A stretch of 64,000 bases of DNA from Gracilariopsis chorda (taxonomy: Eukaryota > Rhodophyta > Florideophyceae > Gracilariales > Gracilariaceae). Shown here piece after piece: positions 10,393 to 23,232 of this stretch (position 1 is its first letter; every line of letters starts with the position of its first letter). The stretch covers positions 1-64,000 of the forward strand of contig NBIV01000083.1 of NCBI GenBank assembly GCA_003194525.1. Direction: 5' to 3'. Made by a program: the position numbers and the translations under genes. The notes beneath the pieces were generated by a model, which did no database searches, was not told the origin of the DNA, and worked only from the letters and a program-made list of their open reading frames with translations.

Positions 10393-13300
10393 GTGCAGCT
10401 CCCTGTCGCTGGTGTTCTTGAAACCGGCGCGAGACCAAACCTGGTCCATGCGAACGCTCTACCGCCCAGATGGCCATCAAAGCTGCTCAAAAGACCACAT
10501 CCAAATATCACAGATGCGTCTCGTAACCGTATGCGGACTTTGGGAGTCATCCGCCAGTTTATCCGAGTCGGTAGCCTGGGAGTATGGGACCATTTCCTAG
10601 TCTCCACAAACCTAGCCACATCGTGCTTGTTGGGAACAACGTTCATCGACAAGCACGTGATGGCCATATACCCCCAACGGAAACAAATTGCTTTCCACCA
10701 TTCCCGACTGGTGGCCCTGCTTTCGGCAACCGCACGGTTTCAAACTAATAATGTTCACGAGTCTTTCCCGACAACAGACAACTCCATTTCTAACAAGATT
10801 CGAGTAGCCCGAGCGGTCAGTATACCGCCCATGACCCAAGCAATAGTACAAGTAACCGCAAACGTTGAAGGACTTTCATTCCTCCAACTCAACCCGAAAA
10901 TGGTCAAGAAACGCCTTATGCTCATGGCCAATGGCGTCATGGAGCTTATAAGGAACCGGTCATTCCTAGTCCTCGTCTCCAACTTCAGACAAGCTCCCAT
11001 CTATTTGGCAAAGAACACCATCGTCGGGCTCGCCATGCCCGCCCTGGTTGCCCTAATTTCCCCGTCCCCGTTCATCCAGGACGACGAAGCTAAAGGTGAG
11101 AGGCTAATCTCACTCAAACCGACCAGGATCAAAAGTCCGACACGGTCAAAGCTGATGATTGGGTAAAGAAAGTCCGTATAGGAGAAAGGTACGAGACCAG
11201 GGGGGAAAGAATTAACGACATTCTTGAACTGTTTTCGGGAATGTGGGATGGAAACTTGGGGTCCATTTCCATTGCCAAACACCGCATATATTTAGAAGAG
11301 GGTTCCAAACCCATCTTCCAGATGCCTTACCGAGCGGGACAGAAAGGAAGGGAATTGAAAAGGGAAGAGGTAACAAAGCAACTCCGCGCAGGCGTAATAG
11401 AGCCATCGTCCGCAGAATGGGCAAGTGCTGTCGTATTCGCACCCACGAAGGACGGCACTCCGCGCTTTTGCGTTGACTACTGAAGTGCAACGCCCTCAGG
11501 GAGGGATTCTTGGTACTTGATCGTTTTCCCGATATTATCGGTTGTGTAGTGTGTATATGAACTACGCCCCACAATGGTGGGTATGGACACGTGGGACACG
11601 GTTTTGGGTCAATTGGCGGTTGGCCACAGTAGTGGATGTTGTCACGAAATGTGGAGTATTTTAGTTGATTTTGTTTATTATTTTCACACCCATTTCTGGG
11701 AAGCTAGTACTTAGTGCAACGGCGCACTGCCGTTGCACCAGTAAACCTTCCCCAACAAGGGACCCCAACATGGGGAATTGGCTCTAGTTGTTACCGCTTG
11801 CGCGTGTGCTCTACTCCTCCCTGGAGGGAAACGCCGTGAACCACGCGACATCTAACCCCCTTGCACATCTAAAGGGACCCATCACTGGGAGTATAATTGT
11901 TCCAATTGCATTGGTGTTTCGCCCTGTATAGGGATATTGTTATCGGCATCGCCATTCGTCCCCATCGCTCTCGCGACTCACTTCGTCCTCTCCTCCTCCT
12001 CTTCGCCCTTTCTTTTTCCCCTTTTTAGGGTAGCACCTCCCGCTATCCGCGGCCCTCGTGTGCGCATCCGCTCACACACCCCCACTTACGTGGAAACATA
12101 CCTCTACTGAGGATCACACCCCGCTCACGCGGATACCGATTCTTCGCCTTCACCTCCGTGCCCAAGTCGCGACAGGTGTCCCTGGTCTTACAAACCGGCT
12201 TCGCCGTGACACCTCTGGGAGGGCTCCACCCAACTGGGTTCACCTCGTGAGAGGAAGATCCCGAACGTCTTTCGGTGTTTTTTCTCCTTTGGGGCATTGC
12301 ACCACAACTACCGCCGCCTCAACGCGATGAACGTAGGGGATACTTACCCCATACCGAGAATGGATGAGTGCATCGACTCCTTAAGGGATGCAGTGTTATT
12401 CACTACTTTAGACGCCAATAGCAGTTATTGGCAATGCAAAATCGACGAGACTGACCAGGACAAAACGACCTTTACGTCCCACATGGGTTTGTTACGATAC
12501 ATTAGAATGCCGTTCGGTCTCAAAAATGCTCCGGCTACCTTCCAGAGGGCGCTCAACATCATCCTTTCGCATGGTAAATGGCAATTCGCTCTAGTTTTAC
12601 CTAGACGACGTCACTATATATTCCCGATCGGTTCAAGAGCACTTTGAACACGTACAGACCGTATTGAAACTGCTTCGTTCGGCCGGAATTACGCTGCAGT
12701 TGGAGAAATGTTATTTCTTTCACCAAGAGGTCGACTATCTTGGTCATATCATCCGTACGGTCAAACTGCAGGTCTCCGGAAAAGCTTCCGACGCTTTGCG
12801 ACAAGTGAAACCTCTCACAAACCAGACGGAGCTGCTGTTGTTCCTCGGCCTTTGTAACGTGTTCCGCCGGTTCGCTGAGGCGTTCGCGCGCATTGACATC
12901 CTACTTAATCGGAAACTGGAAAAACATCAGCCATTCGAGTTCGAAACTCTGACCGATACGAAGAATGAGACTTCCGACGAACTACGCCAACGCCTCCTAC
13001 GACCGCCTATACTGGCACTCCCCCGAAACGGTCACAGAAACGTCCTAGACACGAACGCTTGCAATACCCAAGTTGGATGCTATATACTGCAGGAGCGGCC
13101 CGAGGGCGATCTTCTTCCGACTGCTTACTGGAGCCGTTCATTAACATAGCCCGAGAAGGCCTTCTCCATTACCGAACGGGAATGTTTGGCCGTCGTTTGG
13201 GTCATCCTTCATCTCCGTCCGTACTTTGAGGGCACATGGTTTACACTCCATACGGAACATCACGCACTACGCTGGATCCTGAACCTAGTGGATGCATCTG

Positions 13301-15209
13301 GACTGTTAGCGAGATGGAGGCTCCGCCTCATGGAGTACGAATTTAACGTAATCCACCTACTGGGCGTTAAGCACCAAGCAGCTGACGCGCTTTCTAGAGT
13401 CCGAACGGATGGAGAAGACACAGACCCGCTCGAAAACGAGGTACCGTGCATGATGACGAACGACGTGACCGAAACGGGCGAAGAATATACCGTAGCTACG
13501 GAGTGCTGGGACGGTAGAGAGGAGACAGTCATAACGGACTGCCCACAAAACAATCCGAGCGGGATAGGACTCCCAGCAGTACTCCAGGTTAATGAAGAGT
13601 TGCAGGAGGTCGTCCCGATAACTGTGGAAGAGTTCCTCCAGGAACAGAAGAATGATCCCCTCTGTAAGTCCGCACGGGCGAAAGTCGGAGACGACAAATG
13701 CCTATTCGATGTAAACCGAAACGGGATACTGATAAGGAAAGCTTCGTTAGATGGAGCTCTCCAATGGTACGTGCCGGACGCACTGCAAGCCAGGTTATTA
13801 TATCTGTCCCATTACCGGCTGTTTGCTGGACACCCCGGCGCAACAAAGTTGTATTCCACGCTGCGACGGGACAACTACTGGCCGGGGATGGCTAATGACG
13901 TATTCCAGACCGTACGAGATTGTTGCACCTGCATGTCCACTCGCAGAAGTTGCAAACGCCACCATAAGCTCTTGAAGCTATTTCCCACAGCGGGCCCGTT
14001 GGAATTTGTCGCAATGGACATCATTGGTCCATTCGAAAAGTGTACAAAGGGGCACCACTACATTCTAGTCATTACTGACCGGTTTAAAAAGTTCTGTTGA
14101 GCGGTGCCTTTGAAATCCACTACGGTCCAGCCGTAGCCTCGGCTTTCTTGGAAAACTGGGTCTATCCGTACGGGATACCATAATACTTGCTAACCGACAA
14201 CGGGAGCCAATATGTCTCCAATATCTTCGAAGCGGTGTGCAACATGTTAGGCATCAAGCACCTGAACACCACGGCCTATCACCCGCAAACAAACGGACAG
14301 ACCGAAAGGTTCAACAAAACGCTCGTCGAAAGCCTCCGTCACTATGTGGCAGAACACCGAACCGAATGGCATGAATACGTGCAACTGTTGACCTATGCAT
14401 ACAATATGCAACTGCAGAAGACAACGGGCACAACGCCTTTCGACTTGGTACTCTCACGGCACTCGCCCAGTCTGCAGATTGAAAAGACCCCTACCATTAT
14501 CCCGGAGCATCAACCTGAAAACGCCACCACGGCGCAGGTTAGTCGGTACATCCTAGCCTGTCTTCGGGATGCTCTTTCGTCCGCCCAGACGAAAACCACT
14601 CGGGCCCAGCTCCACTACAAAAGGGACTTCGACAAAACCGTACGGACTCTCCCTAAGTTTAGTCCCGGGGATGAGGTGTATGTCGATCGACCGGAATGGA
14701 TTTCGACAGCCCTGGAAGAGCAAGCTGACGAATATACCGCCAAGTATCGGAAATTTCTTGCGAAAACATACGGGCCATTTCCCGTCGTGACCGCCACGGA
14801 CAATACCGTCCTCATAAAAGAGGACGGACTGGAAAGCTGGGTCAGCATTGACCGAGTAGCCCCGGTGCCACGTCGAGTAGTCCGAACGACACTCACCACC
14901 GACCCAACAACTAAAATGGCTACGCCACGGCTGACCACCGAGCCCGATGTTGATCCAAACGGTCTTTTCGCTGACGAACCTACACTACGGACCCGACAAC
15001 ACCCACACCGCAACCCCATGCGGTCGACCAAATCGTTGGCCATCATGAATCGCTGGACGGAACGCAATATCGAATCAAATGCTTCGGATACCAACCGGAC
15101 TATGATACTTCCGAACCCCCTCTCACATTTCTCATCATTTCATCGCCCGCTACTAGCGTCGCCAAAAGAAACGAGGACGCGCAAACCTCTGAGCGCCGGG
15201 AGAGGATAA
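10393..15209 (+). pseudogene. pol: Gypsy C Pol, interrupted by a solo LTR and several lesions
   Basis: The protease motif reads LETGARPN, with Glu replacing the catalytic Asp. RT starts with FCVDY at 11480, resumes after the solo LTR with RRLNAMNVGDTYPIPRMDE at 12306, and reaches a YLDD region near 12600 that is frameshifted. RNase H follows (LAVVWVILHLRPYFEG), with a TAG near 13149. Integrase shows the HHCC block (LFAGHP, CCTC) and VAMDIIGPF, a stop at about 14100, then LTDNGSQY and HPQTNGQTERFNKTL, so its DDE acids are still visible. A frameshifted chromodomain-like tail lies near 15060. The lesions rule out function. Confidence 0.85.
11481..12306 (+). repeat. Solo LTR of the Gypsy A family inside Gypsy C RT
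   Basis: An 826-bp sequence beginning TGAAGTGCAACG and ending ATTGCACCACA, matching the LTR of Gypsy A in reverse complement. It is flanked by a perfect 5-bp target duplication ACTAC (11476-11480 and 12307-12311). The host RT codons join cleanly when it and one ACTAC are removed (CVDY-RRLN). A full element probably inserted and recombined out between its LTRs, leaving this copy. Confidence 0.9.
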
Positions 15210-15667
15210 GGAGGTGGAACACAACACGATATGGGAAGCGGAACGTGACCAACGTGCATTCGCGATTGGTTGTTACGGTACGTCGCTTCAACGTGCGTCC
15301 GCGATTGGTTATTCCAATACGTTGCTTCGACGCACTGTAATACAACATTTGTCACACGCCCCGTGGCCGGACACACGCTATCGACGGAGAGATCAACAGA
15401 CCCACTCGCTGGGCCAGCCCAGCAGACTGTATGGGAAAGCATAAAGAAGTTGATGCGTAACAAGCAGAAGTTTACTCAAGAACGAGAATGGTGCGCTCAC
15501 CATACACTGGGCGGAGAGAACCGTACCCGAGCTTAACGAGCCCGACCCCAAGCACGCCCAACACGCACTCTACTACGATTAGGGGTTTGAAAACTTCGAA
15601 GAGACCGATTTGGGACCGAGGGAAAGCTACCATCCCGACTAGATCCCAAATTGAACTTCTCGGGCTC

Positions 15668-17771
15668 CTAGACGACTACGCTGGACGCACGGGGCACAAG
15701 AACCTGCGGCATCAGCTCATCCTGACCGGCCGCAACAGGCGCAAGAGCAGCAGCATCAGAGGAACCGCTCGGACTCACACTAGCAGCAGCACCAACGAGA
15801 CCGCTCGGCCCAGCTCCGGAAGTAGGATTACCGGAGGAAACCCCGGCCGCACGGGCACCAGACGCATTGAAGAGATCCGTGATGGCATCCTTAGCGAGAC
15901 GCTCACTCTCAGTCCGTACCGTCAACTCATAACTGGTGTGCAGGTCCCCCGTGGCTGGCCCCTGTGTACCGTGGGGCTTATGCTGTGCAATCGCTACACC
16001 AAACGTATCCTAGGCATCCGCTGCGGTCTATGAATCGAGAGCCTAGGCCTTCATGAGGCAATGGCCGTAGATCTCCAAACTCTGAACGGTATTAGTACGG
16101 ATACTCTCCATCAGGTTCATCTGGGAGTCCGCGGTACGACGAAGTGTCTGCCCACTATGGTGTAAGCGACGAATCCACGTACGGGCGGAGAGAAGAGCGT
16201 CAAGAAGTGAATCCGGCGCAGGCTCGCCCAACGTCTCACACACCGTGCGGAGAGCAGCAAAACCTTCTTCAATTTCGGGCTCCATACCAAGCGGGTCAGT
16301 CTGCAAACCCGTCTCGATACGCTGACGAACCGGTGCGGGGGTAGAAACGAACGCGACGACAAGAACCGAACGGAACCCAGTCGGAGCTAACGGCGCCACC
16401 GGAGGCGGCATCGTGGACGTCGCAACCGCTTGACTGCCCGGAGAAAAACCACAGGCCAATGTCGAAGTAGCATCGGCAAATTGGGCACTCAGATACCCAC
16501 CCGGAAAATAATCTGGAACGTTCATCTCTTTCCAGACGGGACGGCGATCAGTCGGCAAAAACAGACAAGTAACCGGACCGCTAATACCACGAGCGGGCAT
16601 CATGGGAAACAATCGGTATCGAAATCGTATCACAGGAACCCGGGCGTACAGGACCAGTCAGTCTCCAAGGAGTAACGAAGAAGAGCATCGGCATCTTCTG
16701 GCCGGAATTTGGACCCACGAAGGATGTTCTGATCCCCTATATGACGGATAATATCCACCAACGCGACCGGTAGCGGGACCAAACGACCATAATCTGGATA
16801 GTCGTCGGGTGTGGACAACTGAACGTCCGGATCACGGGTAAAGAAAGTCATCCCGTCTAAGGCAGCCTGGATGAACGCCACGAAGGCGAGCAAGGCCCTC
16901 TCGACGTAAACTACCCGGAAAACCTGATCTGAAAAAGGCCTTTGGTTGAGAACCTCAGACGTATGATATGCAAGAACGGGCGGAGTCGGAACCGCAAGAT
17001 TGCGGGTCAAGTCGTAATCCTTCCATCCTTGACCGATCGGCAAATATAATCCGACGTGGTCGGTGGCGGCTAAGTCGTGGAACTTCACGTTATGCCAACA
17101 GTAATAATAACCGAGGGAGGACCGAATTAGGGCTTCAGTCAGGGCATTATCGCCCCACTGGGCTCGGTTGACCCAATAGAGCAGGTCGAAGGGAGGTTCG
17201 AACATGATTAGTTCGAGCATATTATACCGACCGGCCGGGGGATAGTACGGGTCTTCCTGCATCCGACGCAACAAGGGTTGCAATCGGGACTGGTACTCGA
17301 TCTTCTCGGGGCACCGCACGAACTGCATATCGCAACGACCAAAGGTCCGGACGGGAGCATAACCGCGCAGGAAGGGAGAATGCGTCCAACGGGCCCTCCA
17401 GTAATCTTCATCAGTCCGCTTGGGGTTCGGCACGTTTAGCTGGGCCGGCGTTCGCACGGACGGGATACGCAAAACCGCGCAGAATCGAGGTAGTTGGCGG
17501 ACATCCGCTGATATTCCAAGACCGACATCGGAGGGTCTCATTCCTGACGGGCAGGGGTGAATATGCGCTGATGACGGTGGTCGAGTTGTTGGCCCGGCAA
17601 CAGAAGGGTGCACCAGACCCCTGGTGGACCCGACTTCAGGCCACGCGGACGGGCATTCGGATCGACCGGAGGTGGCATGACGATGGGGTTTGCCGGAGAG
17701 AATGGCAGTGCAGGGGAAGATGTACCGAACGGTAGGACGAAAAGAGGCGAAGTTGACGGAGGATCTCCCAT
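15668..17771 (-). pseudogene. Antisense ORF remnant of Gypsy C (aORF), between pol and 3' LTR
   Basis: Open minus-strand stretches 17771-17538, 17613-16630 and 16633-16043, plus a tail at 15925-15668, lie opposite to gag-pol in the gap before the 3' LTR. The head is Pro/Ser rich (LPFGTSSPALPFSP), followed by about 300 residues rich in aromatic residues (NMLELIMFEPP, RPFSDQVFRVVYVERALLAF) and a Pro/Ala-rich tail. By eye it shares block order and local matches with the intact antisense ORF of Gypsy B: RTP at the domain start, N-x-L-x-x-I-x-FE, PFS...VV...E...A, and P-x-G-Y before the tail. Frame breaks make it a pseudogene. I recognise no known family. Confidence 0.55.
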
Positions 17772-18344
17772 GTCTGCAGTATAATTACCGACCGAACAGG
17801 CGAGATGGACCCCGACGCAGAAGAGAGAAGCTGAAGAGTCCTCAGTGCAAGGATATGTGACCGTCCGGAGACCAACTGAAAGGGCAGAGTAGCGCGCTGA
17901 GGATCAGTCGGTGAAGAGACGTGACCGATACACTGAGACCGTGACGTTTGAACTTCAACCGGCAGACGGGAGTCAATTTATTGACGTTTGGCGGGGATCG
18001 GAATGTGATCCCCCACCCCTTTACGAAAAAAAAAAAAAAAGCGGGGGGAAAAGAAACCGCCAGCAAGCATGCCGTCAGTTCTAACCGAACGGACTCTTCG
18101 ACTTCATTGCAATCGGAAGCACCCCCCATTCCCCTCATCCTGTCACCGTACGGACCTAAACGAAAACGTGGGTGAACGGACATGACCACGACCGGTCGGC
18201 TGGTTATCCGCCACGACATCAGTGCTGGAGCACGTCCAGCACGCTGGGCAATGGGTCCCGCCCATACTCTACCTAGCCACCACATTTCAACCGACCACTC
18301 GGGAAAGCACCACGCGGACATGGCGCACTTTAAGGAGGGAGGCA

Positions 18345-18996
18345 TGTGGTAGAACGACCGTACGGGCGTCAGATCATGACGGAAGACAGCGAACACCGAT
18401 GCGCGATGACGTGGGAGACCGGACGGTGGACAGATGGCAAGAAGGCACCTGACCGGCATGGTGCACCTGGGGACTTTTGGGATGGGATACACGTGTCTGT
18501 CCGGAAGGAAGGGCAGGCATGCCTGCAAGACACTAGATAATTTTCAATTAGTTTTTAAGTAGTGCGTACGCAGGCCAGACACTGGCCCATATCTGCCGAG
18601 GTGCTTCGTCGCTGAGGTGGACCTCGGGGCCGGCGGGTCTACTTAGGATGACAGTACCCCCCGACCCCCATGAACGAGTAAAGGCAGACGTCATCCCACC
18701 AAACGGACTAGTTTCTTGTTTTACTTGGCGATACAGACTGCCCACTAGCTTGTACTACTACTCCGCACGGTAAACCACCAGCGGTACACGACCGCCAACC
18801 CTCTACGCGTGCTCCCTGACCACGCCTGACGCAGTTGCACGTTCGGTTCCGCAGCCCTTGACCGGCGTCTCCTTTCTTCTACCGTTCGGATCACCGAGCC
18901 CATCTTCCGCCATGGCTTTCTAGGAAATCCTTCTACTGATTGCTGAGGCACTTCTGACCAATCAGCATCTTGTGCTAAAGCATTGCGCCTCCCACA
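18345..18996 (+). repeat. 3' LTR of Gypsy C
   Basis: About 652 bp paired with 7329-7981, starting TGTGGTAGAACGACCG after a purine-rich tract and ending GCGCCTCCCACA. Substitutions relative to the 5' copy are frequent, more than between the LTRs of Gypsy B, so this insertion is older. Confidence 0.75.
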
Positions 18997-19976
18997 GGCT
19001 TGTAGACTAAAAATTTTCCAACAGCCAAAAGACTTCGATGTTCATCATCAAGGATCGCTCAACTGGAAAAGAACTTTACAATTCAACGCCAAAGGACGGG
19101 TTTTACCCTTTGCCAAGTCCTACGCCTCCCCCACGCTCACAAACAGCGTCACACTCTTCAGGCAACACTGCCAAGGACTGGCATGAGAGACTTGGACACC
19201 CTGGTCGCGATCGGCTTCTATCTTGCATCAACCAATGTGATGGAGTACCCACACTATCCGCGACAGCGGTAAACAATATTTCCTGTACCCTGTGCATCGA
19301 CGCTGGTACCAAACTTGCTCCACTCAGACAATCTGACTCGATCGCGGAAGAGCCATTGGAACTAAAACACACGGACCTCACCGGCCCCATAACCCCGAGC
19401 TCCTTACAAGGTTCTAATTACATGCAGGTACTTATTGAAGATAAAACAAGGGTAAGCTCCGTTTACTTTCTCGACAAAAATACTCAGTTCTTTCAGTCAG
19501 TACGTTGGTACAAGGCTCGCGCAGATAATGAACTCTCTCCAAACCGAATATACCGCGTTCACCTTGACGGGGCGGGTGAGAATAGGTCCGAAGACTTCGT
19601 CACATATGCCATGGAGAACGGAATGATACTTGAATTCACTCCACCGTATCCGCATCAATCAAACGGTGTCGCGGAGAAAATAATCCAGGACTTGTGGAAG
19701 ATGGCGCGAACTTACCTGTTCGCTGCAAATTTGCCTCACCAGCTATGGGAGGGAGCCATCTCGCATGCCAACTACCTAAGGAGCCGCCTACCAAATCACC
19801 GAGTAAAAATGAAGAACCGCTTCACACTATGGTTCGGACGAAACCCTGACTTTACAAATATCCTCAAGTTCGGACAGCAGGGACATGCGTATATATATCG
19901 GTCCGAGACAGTGGCGAACAAGAAGCTACTAACTAGTGCTGTTCCAGGCCATTTAGTTGGGATGCATAGCCCATGA
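18997..19976 (+). pseudogene. pol: Copia D GAG-pre-integrase and integrase region
   Basis: The Copia frame resumes right after Gypsy C (FSRLVD, then a stop), followed by an open stretch from 19038. It contains IIKDRSTGKELY, the pre-integrase WHERLGHPG with CTLCIDA (HHCC zinc site), and an integrase core with LKHTDLTGPI, HLDGAGEN and HQSNGVAEKIIQDLWK. The second catalytic Asp is seen in HLDGAG and the Glu in GVAEKII. An in-frame TGA at 19974 ends it. Part of the dead Copia D. Confidence 0.85.
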
Positions 19977-19979
19977 AAT

Positions 19980-21773
19980 TTGTTAAGAATTTACGTTCCC
20001 TCGATGGGAAAAGTAATAAAGTGCCGCGAGGCAGACTTCAAAATGAACAAGGAAGGCCTTTCATCCATCAACGAACTAATAGACTTCTCTTCAATTCGTC
20101 GTCACGAAGCCGAGAGAAGGATGGAGGAAGATGAAGAAAAGCGTTTGGATGCCTATTTAGTGCATTGTTTGACTGCACACTCTCGCTTAAGAGATCGTAG
20201 GGATGATGGCAGAGTCCCTAAGAGCTTTGAGGAAGCACGAGTAATGCCAAGATGGGCAGAAGCAATCGACAGAGAATACAACGCCCTAGTGCAACGAGGA
20301 ACGTGGAGGCTTGTAGACAGAAAACCAAATATGAAGCCCTTACCCTTCTTTTGGAGATTCATAGCAAAATACCTGAGCTCGGATCCCCCACAGATACTTC
20401 CGAAAGCATGCTGCGTAGCACGAGGCGATTTACAACGTCCTTACTTGGATTTAGACCCGGACGATCTGTACGTCCCTGTCGCACGACAAGAAACTATCCG
20501 TCTCATCCTCGCCAAAGGTGCAGCCCAAGGCCTAAGGTTGGAGGCAATGGACATAAGCAATGCGTACCTTTACGGGGATCTCGACGAAACCTTAATAATG
20601 GAGCAACCACAAAAAGGCCTCTGGACCCTCATTTGTACCTGGCAAAGTATGCTTGCTGCTCAAATCTCTCTATGTGGAACGCCAAGCCGGGATTATTTGG
20701 GGTTCACTACTACATAAGGCAATATTACGACTAGGATACACACAATCTAGTACAGATAGTCGCCTTTACATATATAAATCCACAAGTGGTACATTGTCAT
20801 AAGTGATCGTTGTGGACGACATCTTGATGTCAGGTGATTCGCATTCCTTACTTAATGACTTCAGAGTGGAGATGCAGAAGCTGTTCGAGGTCAAGCTTCT
20901 TGGAGATGTTAAGTCATTCATCGGACATGACATTGAGAGGAACAAAACTGGCACCAAGGTCCAACAGACCAGGTATGTGAAAAGATCTTGAAAGAAAACG
21001 GGTTGAGCCACTCAAACAGTGCTCGGACACCATTACCTTCTAAATGTGACCTCACAGGCCGACGAGAAGAAGAACTCAGTCTTGCACCTGGCATTCACAA
21101 TCGCTACCGGAAGATGGTGGGCAACTTAATGTACTTGGCTGTGTCTTCCAGGCCAGACATAATATTTGCAGCATCTATGCTAGCAAGGCAAGTCCACGAC
21201 CCATGCATGAGGCACGTGGAACTTGGAAAGAGAGTACTTAGGTACTTGAAGAGTACAATGGTTCTTTGCTTGTTCTTTCCCACGCATACTACAGCGCCGA
21301 TGGAGGCATATTGCGATGTCGATTGGGGTGGATGTCTTGAGACAAGAAAGTCTACGACTGGATTGTTGATCAATGTGAATGAAGCACCGATCATGTGGAC
21401 GATCAATAAACAAACGCTTGTTGCGTTGTCGTCTGGAGAAGCAGAGTATATTGCACTTTCGTATTGCGGTAAAACGCTTACGTGGTTGCGGAGATTGTTT
21501 TGGGAATTACGCAACGAAACAGTCCTAACCGATGAACCCAAAATGTACCCAATATCCATTTTCACAGACAGGTCGACTGCTTTGTCGATTGTGAGGAACC
21601 CCAAGGTATTGAAAAGAAACAAGCACATTTCCCTTAAAATTCATTGTCAAAGAACTGATGGAGCCCAATGTTGTGGATGTGAAATCGATTGGAACTGAAA
21701 TGCGAGCTGCTGACGTGCTCACCAGGCCTGTATCCTACGAAGTACTCAAGCGACTATCGTTGCTTCGTGCGTA
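19980..21773 (+). pseudogene. pol: Copia D reverse transcriptase / RNase H region, frameshifted
   Basis: Copia RT blocks are visible: ALVQRGTWRLVDRKP (near 20290), LDPDDLYVPVARQETIRLIL, and EAMDISNAYLYGDLDE. A stop and frame change follow near 20690-20800, then IVVDDILMSGDS (the YVDD equivalent) at 20803. RNase H follows with YLAVSSRPDIIFAASMLARQ, AYCDVDWGGC and SSGEAEYIALSYCGKTLTWL. A one-base shift near 21635 precedes the C-terminal AADVLTRPVSYEVLKRL. The order RT after integrase defines Copia. Several lesions make it inactive. Confidence 0.85.
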
Positions 21774-22082
21774 GATGTATCAAACTAAGTATTGTTACTA
21801 CCTACTTGGACTTCTTTCTGATTTGACTGATGGTTTTTCTTTTCTATTTCTCTACCTTTATAGATCTTACATATCGGATTTTCTTTTTCTGCGGGCGGCT
21901 ACATTGTTTTTATTTCTTGCAGGTTTGCTTAACACAACTGGCAAGAGGGCTATACCTTTTCCTTAAGATACAGATTTTTTCTGAGAGGTTTTACTGTATT
22001 GGGGTTTTTAACGGTAGCTACTACGTCATTTAGATAGAGTAGAACGCAAGACGATTCTAACTAAGTCGTTTGAAAGGGACGG
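21774..22082. other. Copia D 3' untranslated segment
   Basis: T-rich noncoding sequence between the RNase H stop and the 3' LTR. It ends in a purine-rich GAAAGGGACGG that could be the polypurine tract. No gene seen. Confidence 0.5.
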
Positions 22083-22219
22083 TGTGAATGGACTGACTGT
22101 GGCCGCTCATTGGAACGTGCCACAGGGTCCATGCACTAGCCTTGTGGAGATAGTATAAATAACCTGAAAGTTCTCACTCTCCCAAGGAGATTGAAAATGG
22201 GGGAGCGACAACCGCTACA
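22083..22219 (+). repeat. 3' LTR of Copia D
   Basis: A 137-bp partner of 4528-4664, beginning TGTGAATGGACTGACTG, ending GCTACA, with the same TATA-like AGTATAAATAA. About a dozen substitutions separate the two, so the element is not recent. Confidence 0.85.
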
Positions 22220-23006
22220 CTGGTAGTCAAGAAATTCATGTAGCCATGGAAGGAAGATGAGAAAGCAAATATCAAAAACCAGATTCCACAACGTTGTTGA
22301 CGCGCCTTTCATGGTGAAAGGTGTCGTGCTGACAAAACTAACTCGAGCAACGACCGACACTACCGACACTACCTACAGTGAAACCGTCCGTGAATACGTT
22401 GCATTTGCATCCTAATGCAACTTTGGATCGTAGTGCTGATGAAGTCATAGATACACGTGAGTTTAGTGCTGGTGGAACTATACCTATAGCTGTGTTTTTC
22501 TAGCATTCGTATACGTGCTAGGCATTAGCTTACGTGTTACTATGTTGTGCACTAAGTATTTATGTAGTAAAAGAGACGCCACATGAATCTTTAAACAAAA
22601 AAGTCGTGCTCCACTGAAGAATTGCGGCTTGTTCGGCTTCAGGTTGATCGATACAGAAGAGTTCGGGCTATCCATAGCAAATCCTACCAGTGCAACGACT
22701 GGGATGAACTTTATGAAGATTTGTTCTTCTGACAGGTCGATGACCGTCATGACCTGAGTCAAGTCAATAGAACTTCCCCGTTATATACGCTACTGACTTC
22801 CATATTGGCGACCTTTCCCCTACTCTAATTTCCACAATTGCGACCTTTCCAAAAGTATGTGCCCATTCACAGACATTCTCCTTTCCATGTCAGCTCCAGA
22901 CAAATTACCTGTTGCAAACACTGGGAGCAAATCACATGCCATAATATCTCACGACAAACAGACATCTCAATATGGCCGCCGCGATGTAAAAATGGGTTAA
23001 GTTGAA
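22220..23006. other. Spacer between Copia D and Copia E
   Basis: No recognisable gene. A 92-codon minus-strand frame at 22484-22762 shows no motif I know. Could be old intergenic DNA or unrecognised repeat. Confidence 0.4.
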
Positions 23007-23011
23007 AGCTC

Positions 23012-23227
23012 TGAGACGAAAGCTCGCGATCCTCCCCCCACCGTCGCAACTCCCGTGTGGCGGCGGCCGGTGCATATTTGATTTGGTGGTGCGTAGCTAC
23101 TGACAGCTGTCTATCTTAAGTGGTATTGCTGTCCGGCGTCTTCGGCGTCTCGTGCGATGGTTCGTCAAGGGTGGTGGCGTGCTTTCCTGCGCCTGCCCTT
23201 GCATTCGTAGCCGTTTTCGGCGTCTCA
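23012..23227 (-). repeat. 3' LTR of Copia E (long form, 216 bp)
   Basis: Plus-strand ends TGAGACGAAAGCTCGCGATCC and TTTTCGGCGTCTCA. It is the same as the right LTR (39039-39170) except for an extra segment of about 84 bp near its inner side. The inner edge touches a purine tract (minus-strand CCTTTCGC..AGGGGAT), as expected for a 3' LTR. Confidence 0.75.
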
Positions 23228-23232
23228 ATCCC

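Larger units (their letters stand above)
7329..18996 (+). mobile_element. Ty3/Gypsy element C, decayed, nested in Copia D
   Basis: A plus-strand Gypsy element with LTRs 7329-7981 and 18345-18996. Flanking pentamers GGCAT and GGCTT fit a diverged 5-bp target duplication inside the Copia D protease-integrase region. It contains a broken gag, a pol with protease, RT, RNase H, integrase and a degenerate chromodomain-like tail, and an antisense ORF remnant between pol and the 3' LTR. Multiple stops and frameshifts plus visible LTR divergence mark it as older than Gypsy B. A solo LTR of the A family sits inside its RT. A PPT-like AAGGAGGGAGGCA precedes the 3' LTR. Confidence 0.85.
4528..22219 (+). 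mobile_element. Ty1/Copia element D, decayed, split by nested Gypsy C
   Basis: A plus-strand Copia element bounded by two 137-bp LTRs (4528-4664 and 22083-22219) of equal length. The flanking pentamers are CCGGT and CTGGT, a plausible diverged target duplication. Domain order is gag, zinc knuckle, protease, [Gypsy C insertion], GAG-pre-integrase, integrase, reverse transcriptase, RNase H, which is Copia order. Several stops and frameshifts show that it is dead. Removing Gypsy C (7329-18996) restores one Copia reading path across the junction. Net length without the insert is about 6.0 kb. Confidence 0.85.
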
